A stretch of DNA of 19,309 nucleotides, taken from assembly GCA_045629845.1 (NCBI GenBank), contig JAZQRZ010000109.1, positions 1-19,309 on the forward strand, read 5' to 3'. This stretch comes from UBA9715 sp045629845. Lineage in GTDB: Bacteria; Actinomycetota; Coriobacteriia; Coriobacteriales; Eggerthellaceae. The notes under the pieces were generated by a model that saw only the letters and a list, made by a program, of their open reading frames with translations, was not told the origin of the DNA and searched no databases. Shown one piece after another: positions 1 through 6,453 of the stretch. The position numbers and the translations under genes were made by a program. Position 1 is the first letter of the stretch. Every line of letters begins with the position of its first letter.

Positions 1-756
1 ACGCTTATCCTTCATGATGTGTACTATATGCCTGTTGAAGTGCAAGACCCCTTCTTTGAAGAGGTGGCGGCGTTGTCCTTCCATCAAATCATGTCTCATC
101 TTGGCGATATTTCGCTGACTGATTTTGCAAAGATGCTGAACACAGAAATGGATGCACGTCGTTTGCAAGCATGGATGGCCAACAGTAACGAAGAGTCTTC
201 CATGGAAATCCTTGGCTGCGATGGTGAGCTTTCTCATGATGAGGCTGAGCCTACTCTTGGAATGTACCTTATCGATGAATCGTATTCGAAGCTGTTCTGG
301 TACGTGAAGGCTGAAAACACGATTGGTGAACCTACTACGAATGCTGATGGTTCAAAGACGTATCCGGTTACTGTTACTTATCGCAACATGTTGCCAGCAG
401 GTGGCGAGGCTGAGTTGTCTGATTACATGGCGGCTCACAATCCGCTTGCTCGTTCAAAGGGTGAAATGATTGCATGGGTAATGCTTTCGGCTCCTGCAGG
501 TGGCCGCATTACCGATATGGTTTGTACATCAGGCGAATTTATGCCTGAAGGAACGACGTATCGTTCGGATGGTTCGTATGTTAGCGGCACTATGACCGAG
601 TCTACGTTGCAAGGTCTAGATTTCTGGTACGGTTTATCGCGCACTATGCCTGGCAATGAATTTACACTGAGCTTTAAGGTTACAACTTCGTCAAAGGCAA
701 CAGAACCGCTGAAGTTTGTTCGTACGCCTACTGCTCAGGAAGTTGCTGGTTGGTAA
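1..756 (+). CDS. DUF4012-like envelope protein, C-terminal part (5' truncated by window edge)
   Basis: The reading frame is open from base 1 to the TAA at 754-756, so 251 residues of a longer protein are visible; the GTG at 19 is merely internal. The visible part resembles the C-terminal half of actinobacterial DUF4012 proteins: a helical stretch ending in an 'LQAWMANSNEE' segment (the family has a similar 'lW..dpeeQ' region), a 'GMYLIDESYSKLFWYV' strand pair (family: short exposed loop then 'sKldyYl'), then a beta-rich 'VTVTYRN.LP' segment and a final strand-rich region. DUF4012 proteins are usually large, membrane-anchored and of unknown function, often found near cell-surface polysaccharide genes. 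No membrane helix lies in the visible part. The 3' end overlaps the convergent cydC gene by 29 bases. Family assignment is by remembered pattern and is moderately sure; function is unknown. Confidence 0.6.
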   Translation, partial: TLILHDVYYMPVEVQDPFFEEVAALSFHQIMSHLGDISLTDFAKMLNTEMDARRLQAWMANSNEESSMEILGCDGELSHDEAEPTLGMYLIDESYSKLFWYVKAENTIGEPTTNADGSKTYPVTVTYRNMLPAGGEAELSDYMAAHNPLARSKGEMIAWVMLSAPAGGRITDMVCTSGEFMPEGTTYRSDGSYVSGTMTESTLQGLDFWYGLSRTMPGNEFTLSFKVTTSSKATEPLKFVRTPTAQEVAGW

Positions 757-2512
757 AGCTGTAATCCAGTTCAACCAGGTTTTTAAACCAAGGGTCGTCT
801 CGTAGTAGATTTCGGGGCGACCCTTCTTTTGTTACGACGCCATCTTCAATAAAGGCAATATGGTCAAAGCGCTGAATATCAGCTAAATGATGAGTGATGA
901 CAATAAGAGTTTTATGGGTGGTAGCAGCAAATAGCGTTTCAAGCAGACGATGCTCAGTCGCTGGATCTACGGCAACAAAGGGTTCGTCAAGTAAGACAAT
1001 GGGGTAGTCGGCCAATAGTATTCGAGCAAGAGCCAAGCGATGGGCTTCGCCTCCTGAAAAACCTACGCCTGTTTCGCCGATAGATGTGTCAAGACCTGCT
1101 TCCAGCGAGTTAAGTTTCTCGCCAAGACCGACCTGCTCTAATGCGGCTATTAATTCATTATCAGAAGCATCTGGTTTTGCTATTAGTAAGTTATCGCGCA
1201 GGGTTCGATCAAAAATATACGGAGACTGAGGTATGTAGCCTACCAGCGACTTCAGAATGCATGTATCTGTTAATGCTGTTCCTCCGAGGGTAATTGTGCC
1301 AGCGTCAGGAATAAGTGATCCACGCAATATTGATGCACACGTAGTTTTTCCAGATCCGCTTCGACCAAGAAGAGCTAGTGATTTACCAGCAGGAATTTTT
1401 AAATCAATATTCTTAAGTGTAGGGTTTATGGCTTTCGGATACCGATAGCTAACCCTCTTTAGCTGAATATCGCAATTATCAATAGAGTCATCTTCATTAT
1501 GGGAGTTTTGCTCCTCGCGGCTTGATGTGGTTATCCCATTTTGGTTTAGGGTTTTGTTTAGGGATTCAAGCGCATATTCGTGAGTGACAGCCGTAGTTAA
1601 CGCAGATGGTAATAAGAGAAATACTTCAATAAGTGGGAAAAAGCCAAGTGCGCAAGCTGCTATCAGGTTGCATGAGTCAGTGCTGTTTTGCAGGCTGTTG
1701 CCAGCAAGGATTACGACAACGCTCATGCTGCATACCAGTATTAAGGCAGAGAACAGTTCGAAGAGACGTGTTCGCCGTCTAGTTAGGTAATCATATTGTG
1801 TTTTAGTGGCATTAGCCAAGGAGTGTTTCTCAAGGGCTTCTTGGTGTCGTCCGGAGATTGACCAGTCAAGCGCACCCATGATGTCATCAGTAAGTGACTT
1901 ACTTTCGGAAACACGAAGCGAGCGGGTCTTATGAATTACCGGTTTTGAAAGAGTGTAACTTGCGATAGGTAGAAGGATTGCGGATATTGCTCCAGAAATG
2001 AATACTGCCAAACCAATGCCTATAGATAGTGCTCCGAAGAAGATGCTGGCACTTATCAGTAATATCAGAGCAATTATTGTTGGAAATGCTACTCGTAGAT
2101 ACAGGTTTTGTAGGTTGCTTATGTCCACGGCTAGGGTGTCAAGGTAGGCCCCTGTCGATTCTGCTGTATTGGGTAAGCTTGCGTCGGCATCAATGGCGTT
2201 ATATAAAGCACGCCGAAGTTTTGAAGTTACGCGAAATACCCAATCATGGCTAATTAGCCGTTCGAAGTAACGTGCGAAGGGTCGGCCAATTCCAAAGACT
2301 TGGACCAAAGCAATTGGAATCATTACCGCAAAGAGAGTAGCACCAGCTTGTGCGGTTCTGCTAATTAAATAGCCGGAAACAAACATTAGAAGCGCTGAGC
2401 AGGCAAGGGTGACCACGCCAAGCAGAATTGCAACTCTAGCATGTGAACGATAGGGCTTAATCAGGCTTTCAAGCCATGAAGGCTGCTTTCGGCGGAAGGC
2501 GGTAATTATCAT
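728..2512 (-). CDS. cydC: CydC, ABC exporter subunit for cytochrome bd assembly
   Basis: This 594-residue half-transporter fuses an N-terminal six-helix membrane domain (about 25-310) to a C-terminal nucleotide-binding domain (about 350-580). CydC-type sequence is clear in the first membrane helices: 'MFVSGYLISRTA', 'FGIGRPFARYFERLISHDW'. The ATPase domain has Walker A 'GRSGSGKTT', ABC signature 'FSGGEAHRLALAR', Walker B 'IVLLDEP' and an H-loop in 'VITHH'. CydDC exports cysteine/glutathione-type thiols (and has been linked to heme) and is required to build cytochrome bd oxidase. It starts with ATG at 2512, overlapping the cydD stop codon by four bases (ATGA), so the two genes are translationally coupled. 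Its 3' end overlaps the convergent DUF4012-like gene. No cydA or cydB gene is in the window. CydC rather than another half-exporter is supported by the membrane motifs and the cydD partner. Confidence 0.88.
   Translation of the reverse strand: MIITAFRRKQPSWLESLIKPYRSHARVAILLGVVTLACSALLMFVSGYLISRTAQAGATLFAVMIPIALVQVFGIGRPFARYFERLISHDWVFRVTSKLRRALYNAIDADASLPNTAESTGAYLDTLAVDISNLQNLYLRVAFPTIIALILLISASIFFGALSIGIGLAVFISGAISAILLPIASYTLSKPVIHKTRSLRVSESKSLTDDIMGALDWSISGRHQEALEKHSLANATKTQYDYLTRRRTRLFELFSALILVCSMSVVVILAGNSLQNSTDSCNLIAACALGFFPLIEVFLLLPSALTTAVTHEYALESLNKTLNQNGITTSSREEQNSHNEDDSIDNCDIQLKRVSYRYPKAINPTLKNIDLKIPAGKSLALLGRSGSGKTTCASILRGSLIPDAGTITLGGTALTDTCILKSLVGYIPQSPYIFDRTLRDNLLIAKPDASDNELIAALEQVGLGEKLNSLEAGLDTSIGETGVGFSGGEAHRLALARILLADYPIVLLDEPFVAVDPATEHRLLETLFAATTHKTLIVITHHLADIQRFDHIAFIEDGVVTKEGSPRNLLRDDPWFKNLVELDYSFTNQQLPEQ
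790..833 (+). terminator. Rho-independent terminator of the DUF4012-like gene, lying inside cydC
   Basis: AAGGGTCG (790-797) pairs perfectly with CGACCCTT (818-825). The stem extends inward to 801/814 through two G-T wobbles and two C-G pairs, giving 12 pairs around a 12-base loop. It is followed by CTTTTGTT (826-833), as expected of an intrinsic terminator reading rightwards. It lies 34 bases after the stop of the plus-strand gene and within the 3' coding part of cydC. Confidence 0.7.
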
Positions 2513-4245
2513 GCGACCACCTCGATGCCTGATGTGTTTAAAAGCTTTTGTAGGGTGCCATTCTTAGCTAGGAGCTCTGAAGTAGTCGCCGATTCTTTAA
2601 CAGTTCCTTTTTCAAGTACAACAAGGTAATCAAGATCAGGAATCCAATGAAGTCTATGGGTTGCTATAAACACAAGTCGGCCTTGCAAGCAGTCTAATAT
2701 CTGCTGTTTTAACTCGAGCTCTGTTTCAATATCAAGGTGAGCAGTGGGTTCATCAAGTAAAATAACAGGTCGCTTATCTAGTAACGCCCGTGCAAGTGCT
2801 ACACGATGAGCTTCTCCGCCACTTAGCTGGCGATTGCCTTCACCGATGATGGTCTCTAATCCCTGAGGTAACTGATTAACTAGTGTTTCAAGTCCAACAA
2901 GATTGGCGGCATGCAGTATTTCTTTAGTAGTCGCTGTTGGTGTGTAGAAGCGTATATTGTCTGCCAAGCTTGCGCGAAAAATATAAGGATGCTGGGGGAT
3001 ATAGTGGATGCGCTCACTCCAGTTCTGATTATTTAGATTAGTTTCTATTCCGTTCAGATAAATGCTTCCTGAAGAGGGTTTATTGAAGCCCGCTAAAAGG
3101 TTAATGAGAGTGCTTTTGCCAGAGCCGCTTGACCCGACTATACCTATCATTGCGGGGCTCTCGAAACTAAAGGTAGCGTCTTTAAGTGCGCTCGTGCCAT
3201 CTTCATAGGTATAGCTAAGGGCTTTTACACTGAAGTTAGATATTGTTTCTTGGTTATTTAGATAGTCAGACCCAGGTTTGGAATCTGTATCGTTTTGCGG
3301 CTTTTCGAAGTTGAGTAACGAGTTAATTGCTGAGAGAGCATTGCGACCATCAAGTGAAGCATGGAAGCTGCTGGCAAATGATCTTAATGGGGTGAAGTAT
3401 TCAGGAGCAAGCATGAGTGCACTTAGAGCTGTGTAAAGTTCCATTGACTGGTCCATTAGCCTAAATGCAAGCATCATCGCAATAGCAGCAATTCCGAAAA
3501 CGGTAATCAAGTCCAAAACAGCACTTGATAAGGTTGCAACCGAAAGCGTACGAATAGTGGTAGTGCGCATTGATTCGCTTGCTGAATACACTTCGTTTCC
3601 GGCGCGCTTACTTGCATTGAGTGCTTTCAAAGTTTGAATACCACGAATAGTATCTATGAAGTGATTAGCTAAATGCCTGCTTTCGGCATATTGTTTCTCT
3701 GCGCGTAGTCGCGCCTGTTTTCCAAGCATAATCATAAACAAAGCTATAACAGGAAGCGTAATTAGTGCTATGACTCCTGAAATCCAATCAGTAACAAATA
3801 GTGCTATCAAAAGGGGAAGACTGATAAAGAGCAAGGCGCAAAATCTTGGAGGTATAACGCGAATGTAATCTGCTACATCTTCTACTTCCTTTGTGCAAGC
3901 AGTGGCCATAGCAGCGGTTCCTGTACTGCGTGCTTGTGACGGGTTATTGCTAAAGACGCATGCGAGAAGTTGCGTTCTTATTTCTTCAGTTTGCTTTCTT
4001 GTGTATCTGTCTAACAGTTCATCTTGTACGAAAACAAGGATTCGCCTCAAGCTAAAGTAGGCAAGAAATAGCGCGAGATTAGTAAATTGGCTTTCAACAG
4101 ATTGTTGGTTCCAAAGATTGAAGAGTGCGATTGCTAGCGAATTAATCTGACCCACAATAAGCACTGATTGTGCAAGCGCTGCTATAGCTAGCATTGCTAA
4201 CGCAGCTTTCATGCCCGATAGACTTAAAAGCGCCTTGTCGAACAT
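2509..4245 (-). CDS. cydD: CydD, ABC exporter subunit for cytochrome bd assembly
   Basis: This 578-residue half-transporter is the partner of CydC. The N-terminal six-helix domain (about 1-310) includes 'RRILVFVQDELLDRYTRKQ' and 'DTIRGIQTLKALNAS', typical of CydD. The ATPase domain (about 335-570) has Walker A 'GSSGSGKST', signature 'LSGGEAHRVALAR', Walker B 'VILLDEPTAHLD' and H-loop 'ATHR'. I chose the ATG at 4245 because AAGGGTGG lies a few bases upstream at the right distance; a TTG 21 bases further out (4266) would run through that ribosome site. The protein works with CydC in the inner membrane to export thiols to the cell exterior for cytochrome bd maturation. It is the first gene of the cydDC pair and diverges from gpmA, leaving about 130 bases for two promoters; I could not pick a convincing promoter for it. 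Confidence 0.88.
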   Translation of the reverse strand: MFDKALLSLSGMKAALAMLAIAALAQSVLIVGQINSLAIALFNLWNQQSVESQFTNLALFLAYFSLRRILVFVQDELLDRYTRKQTEEIRTQLLACVFSNNPSQARSTGTAAMATACTKEVEDVADYIRVIPPRFCALLFISLPLLIALFVTDWISGVIALITLPVIALFMIMLGKQARLRAEKQYAESRHLANHFIDTIRGIQTLKALNASKRAGNEVYSASESMRTTTIRTLSVATLSSAVLDLITVFGIAAIAMMLAFRLMDQSMELYTALSALMLAPEYFTPLRSFASSFHASLDGRNALSAINSLLNFEKPQNDTDSKPGSDYLNNQETISNFSVKALSYTYEDGTSALKDATFSFESPAMIGIVGSSGSGKSTLINLLAGFNKPSSGSIYLNGIETNLNNQNWSERIHYIPQHPYIFRASLADNIRFYTPTATTKEILHAANLVGLETLVNQLPQGLETIIGEGNRQLSGGEAHRVALARALLDKRPVILLDEPTAHLDIETELELKQQILDCLQGRLVFIATHRLHWIPDLDYLVVLEKGTVKESATTSELLAKNGTLQKLLNTSGIEVVA

Positions 4246-4376
4246 GTTTCCACCCTTCGAGATCAAGGAAGCAGTGCAGTTACGTTGTGCATATTGCCAG
4301 TTGCTTGGTAGTCACGATAACACACGCGAAATGTTTTATCATGAGCACGTTATTTTGAAATGAGAAAGGGGTTCGT

Positions 4377-5135
4377 ATGTCCAACGAATCAATGACGCTC
4401 GTGATTATTCGCCACGGTGAAAGTGAATGGAATAAGAAGAATCTTTTCACTGGTTGGGCTGATGTTGATTTGTCAGAAGCCGGGCGTGCTGAAGCAGCAG
4501 AAGGCGGTCGCGCACTAAAGGAAGCCGGCTTTGATTTTGATATTTGTTACACCAGCTATCTCAAGCGTGCGATTCATACCCTGAATATTGTGCTTGACGA
4601 AATGGATCGTGCTTGGCTTCCAGTTATCAAGTCATGGCGTTTGAACGAGCGTCATTATGGTGCCCTTCAGGGACTTAATAAGGCTGAAACAGCGGCTAAG
4701 TACGGCGAAGATCAGGTTCTCATTTGGCGCCGTAGCTTTGATGTGCGTCCTCCTGCACTTGAAGAAGGCGACGAGCGTGATGCGCATCTTATGCCTGCTT
4801 ATCGTGATGTTGATGCAGCTGATGTTCCGATGCATGAATGCTTGAAGGATAATATTGCCCGCACGTGGCCGTATTTTGAAAGCGAGATTTTGCCACAGAT
4901 GAAGGCTGGTAAGCGTGTGCTTATTGCTGCGCATGGCAATTCGCTTCGTTCTCTTGTCATGAAATTTGAAGGTTTAAGCGAAGAAGAAATCGTCAAGTTG
5001 AATATTCCGACGGCTGTCCCGCTTGTGTATACCTTCGATGCCGACATGAATGTTATCGATAAGAAGTACCTGGGTGACCCAGCTGTTATCGAGGCAAAAA
5101 TTAATAAGGTCGCCAATCAAGGCAAGGCTCAATAG
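4377..5135 (+). CDS. gpmA: 2,3-bisphosphoglycerate-dependent phosphoglycerate mutase
   Basis: This 252-residue protein has the usual length of GpmA and interconverts 3- and 2-phosphoglycerate in glycolysis and gluconeogenesis in the cytoplasm. The phosphohistidine motif is R12-H13-G14-E15 ('IIRHGESEWN'), followed by 'NLFTGWADVDLSEAG'. The second catalytic histidine is H186 in 'AAHGNSLRS', and the acid/base glutamate is E91 in 'ERHYGALQG'. The substrate loop 'RRSFDVRPP' is also intact. The ATG at 4377 is preceded by GAGAAAGGGG with five bases spacing; an internal ATG at codon 6 is less well served. The gene stands alone, diverging from cydD and followed by the promoter of the TRAP-TAXI cluster. 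All hallmark residues are present, so the assignment is firm. Confidence 0.95.
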   Translation: MSNESMTLVIIRHGESEWNKKNLFTGWADVDLSEAGRAEAAEGGRALKEAGFDFDICYTSYLKRAIHTLNIVLDEMDRAWLPVIKSWRLNERHYGALQGLNKAETAAKYGEDQVLIWRRSFDVRPPALEEGDERDAHLMPAYRDVDAADVPMHECLKDNIARTWPYFESEILPQMKAGKRVLIAAHGNSLRSLVMKFEGLSEEEIVKLNIPTAVPLVYTFDADMNVIDKKYLGDPAVIEAKINKVANQGKAQ

Positions 5136-5162
5136 CGGTCATTGTTGTCCGTTTAACTAACT

Positions 5163-5188
5163 TTTTACTTTAGCTGGGTGTAGTAAAA
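5163..5188. promoter_or_regulatory. Inverted repeat overlapping the TRAP-TAXI promoter (candidate operator)
   Basis: TTTTACT (5163-5169) and AGTAAAA (5182-5188) are perfect inverted copies separated by 12 bases. The repeat covers the -35 region and ends two bases before TATAAT, a usual place for a repressor site. It is too AT-rich and too widely spaced to be a convincing terminator for gpmA. No regulator gene is adjacent, so the binding protein is unknown. Confidence 0.4.
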
Positions 5189-5196
5189 GCTATAAT
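5168..5196 (+). promoter_or_regulatory. Predicted sigma-70-type promoter of the TRAP-TAXI cluster
   Basis: A perfect -10 box TATAAT occupies 5191-5196. A weak -35-like CTTTAG/TTTAGC lies 16-17 bases upstream (about 5168-5174). Transcription would start near 5203, leaving a leader of roughly 100 bases before the binding-protein gene. Confidence 0.6.
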
Positions 5197-5204
5197 AAGC
5201 AAAC

Positions 5205-5300
5205 TTGCACACGCAAAGTGCGCAGGCGGCGGCGTTACATTAATCCAAAAGGGGAGCCGTCGATAAATACGTAATGTATTAAGGGAAGGGAAGGCACGAC
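5205..5300 (+). other. Structured 5' leader of the TAXI binding-protein mRNA
   Basis: Several local pairings can be seen. GCAC/GTGC closes a small hairpin near 5206-5221. GGCGGC (about 5225-5233) can pair with GCCGTC (5256-5261). TACATTA (5236-5242) is complementary to TAATGTA (5272-5278), which alternatively forms AATAC/GTATT (5266-5270 with 5276-5280). The leader ends with the purine-rich ribosome site GGGAAGGGAAGG. I do not recognise a known riboswitch class; the alternative pairings are suggestive only. Confidence 0.3.
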
Positions 5301-6347
5301 ATGAAGAACTTGACAAGAAGGAGCTTCATCGGAGTTGGAGCATCGGCGGCTGCACTTGCCGCTTTGGCTGGCTGCTCTTCGGGTAGTGGTTCCTCGAGCG
5401 CTTCGGCTTCTGCAAGCGCATCCGCCAGCAGTGCTTCGGCATCTGCAAGCTCTGCCGCATCGGGCAGCGCTCTGCGTTTCGTGACTGGTGGCGAATCTGG
5501 TACGTATTATGCATTCGGTTCAGTTATCGCTCAGCACTGCACCAACAATACCGACGTTGCTGTCACGGCTCTCGTTGGCAATGGTTCTCAGTCCAACGTT
5601 CTCGAACTTGAAGACAAGAACGCAGAGCTTGCTTTCTGCCAGTCCGACGTTATGGCTTATGCTTATGACGGTACCAACCTTTTCGAAGGTATGCCGGTCG
5701 ACTGCTTCTCTACGGTTGCTGCTTTGTATGACGAGCAGGTTCAGATTGTTACCTGCAACGAAAACATCAAGACCGTTGCTGACCTCAAGGGTAAGAACGT
5801 GTCTATCGGTGCTGCTGGCTCGGGCGTGTACTTCAATGCTATCGACATTCTGGGTGCTTATGGCATCACCGAGGCAGATATCAGCCCCACGTTCCAGAGC
5901 TTTGGTGACTCCGCTGACTCTCTGAAGGACGGCAAGATTGATGCTGCCTTCATCGTTGCTGGCGCTCCCACCACGGCTATTACCGATCTTTCTACGTCGA
6001 AGACAGCTTATCTGGTTGCTCTTGATGACGAACACATCAAGCAGCTTATCGCTTCTTCGCCGTACTATTCCGAAGCCACCATCAAGGCTAATACGTATCC
6101 GGGTCAGACCGAAGACGTTAAGACCGTGTCTGTTAACGCTGTTATTCTTGCAGCAGATACTGTTTCTGAAAGCGATGTTTACACCTTTGTTGCCGATATC
6201 TTCGACAACGCTGCAAGCCTGACCGACTCTCATGCGAAGTACGCAGAGCTGTCTGTTGAAAAGGGTGCATCGGTTACTTCCGTTCCTTATCACAAAGGTG
6301 CTGCAAAGTACTTCACTGAAAAGGGTAAGACGGTTAAGACGAAGTAA
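5301..6347 (+). CDS. TAXI-family TRAP transporter solute-binding lipoprotein
   Basis: This 348-residue protein is the extracellular substrate receptor of a TRAP-TAXI uptake system. The N-terminus combines a twin-arginine export motif (T5-R6-R7-S8-F9-I10) with a lipobox L22-A23-G24-C25, so it is probably exported folded by Tat and anchored by a lipid on C25. Residues about 26-56 form a serine/alanine-rich linker that would act as a flexible tether. The mature domain begins 'LRFVTGGESGTYYAFGSVIA', the classic TAXI start, and continues with two periplasmic-binding-type lobes to the end. Length is normal for the family after allowing for the linker. The ATG follows a strong GGGAAGGGAAGG ribosome site. 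It heads the cluster, with the fused permease downstream beyond a hairpin. The substrate cannot be read from sequence; characterised or proposed TAXI ligands include glutamate and other carboxylates. Codon choice looks richer in C-ending codons than the neighbours, consistent with high expression. Confidence 0.9.
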   Translation: MKNLTRRSFIGVGASAAALAALAGCSSGSGSSSASASASASASSASASASSAASGSALRFVTGGESGTYYAFGSVIAQHCTNNTDVAVTALVGNGSQSNVLELEDKNAELAFCQSDVMAYAYDGTNLFEGMPVDCFSTVAALYDEQVQIVTCNENIKTVADLKGKNVSIGAAGSGVYFNAIDILGAYGITEADISPTFQSFGDSADSLKDGKIDAAFIVAGAPTTAITDLSTSKTAYLVALDDEHIKQLIASSPYYSEATIKANTYPGQTEDVKTVSVNAVILAADTVSESDVYTFVADIFDNAASLTDSHAKYAELSVEKGASVTSVPYHKGAAKYFTEKGKTVKTK

Positions 6348-6397
6348 CAAACTGCGCTGTTTGCGTCGCTTCAGATCTAGGTCGACGTAATGAAGTA

Positions 6398-6423
6398 GCA
6401 ATGGGGGATTTGTTCCCCATTGC
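6398..6423 (+). promoter_or_regulatory. Intercistronic hairpin between binding protein and permease
   Basis: GCAATGGGG (6398-6406) and CCCCATTGC (6415-6423) form a perfect nine-pair stem with an eight-base loop. The following bases are GGCTTCTCGA, not a T-run, so it is a poor terminator. More likely it stabilises or attenuates the mRNA so that more binding protein than permease is made. Confidence 0.6.
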
Positions 6424-6453
6424 GGCTTCTCGATAGGGCAGGAGGAATTGCTA

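Noticed and set aside
4246..4376. Promoters for cydD and gpmA in the divergent gap
   Set aside because: Several weak hexamers are present (for example TTGCTT at 4301 and TATCAT at 4337) but none pair at a proper distance, so no site is called.
5383..5466. Repetitive DNA that could be a microsatellite or CRISPR-like repeat
   Set aside because: It is in-frame serine/alanine linker coding sequence without regular unit length or spacers.
5520..6401. A 293-codon open frame on the minus strand opposite the TAXI binding-protein gene
   Set aside because: It is antisense to a confidently identified gene, has no recognisable domain or ribosome site, and its openness follows from the biased codon use of the sense gene.
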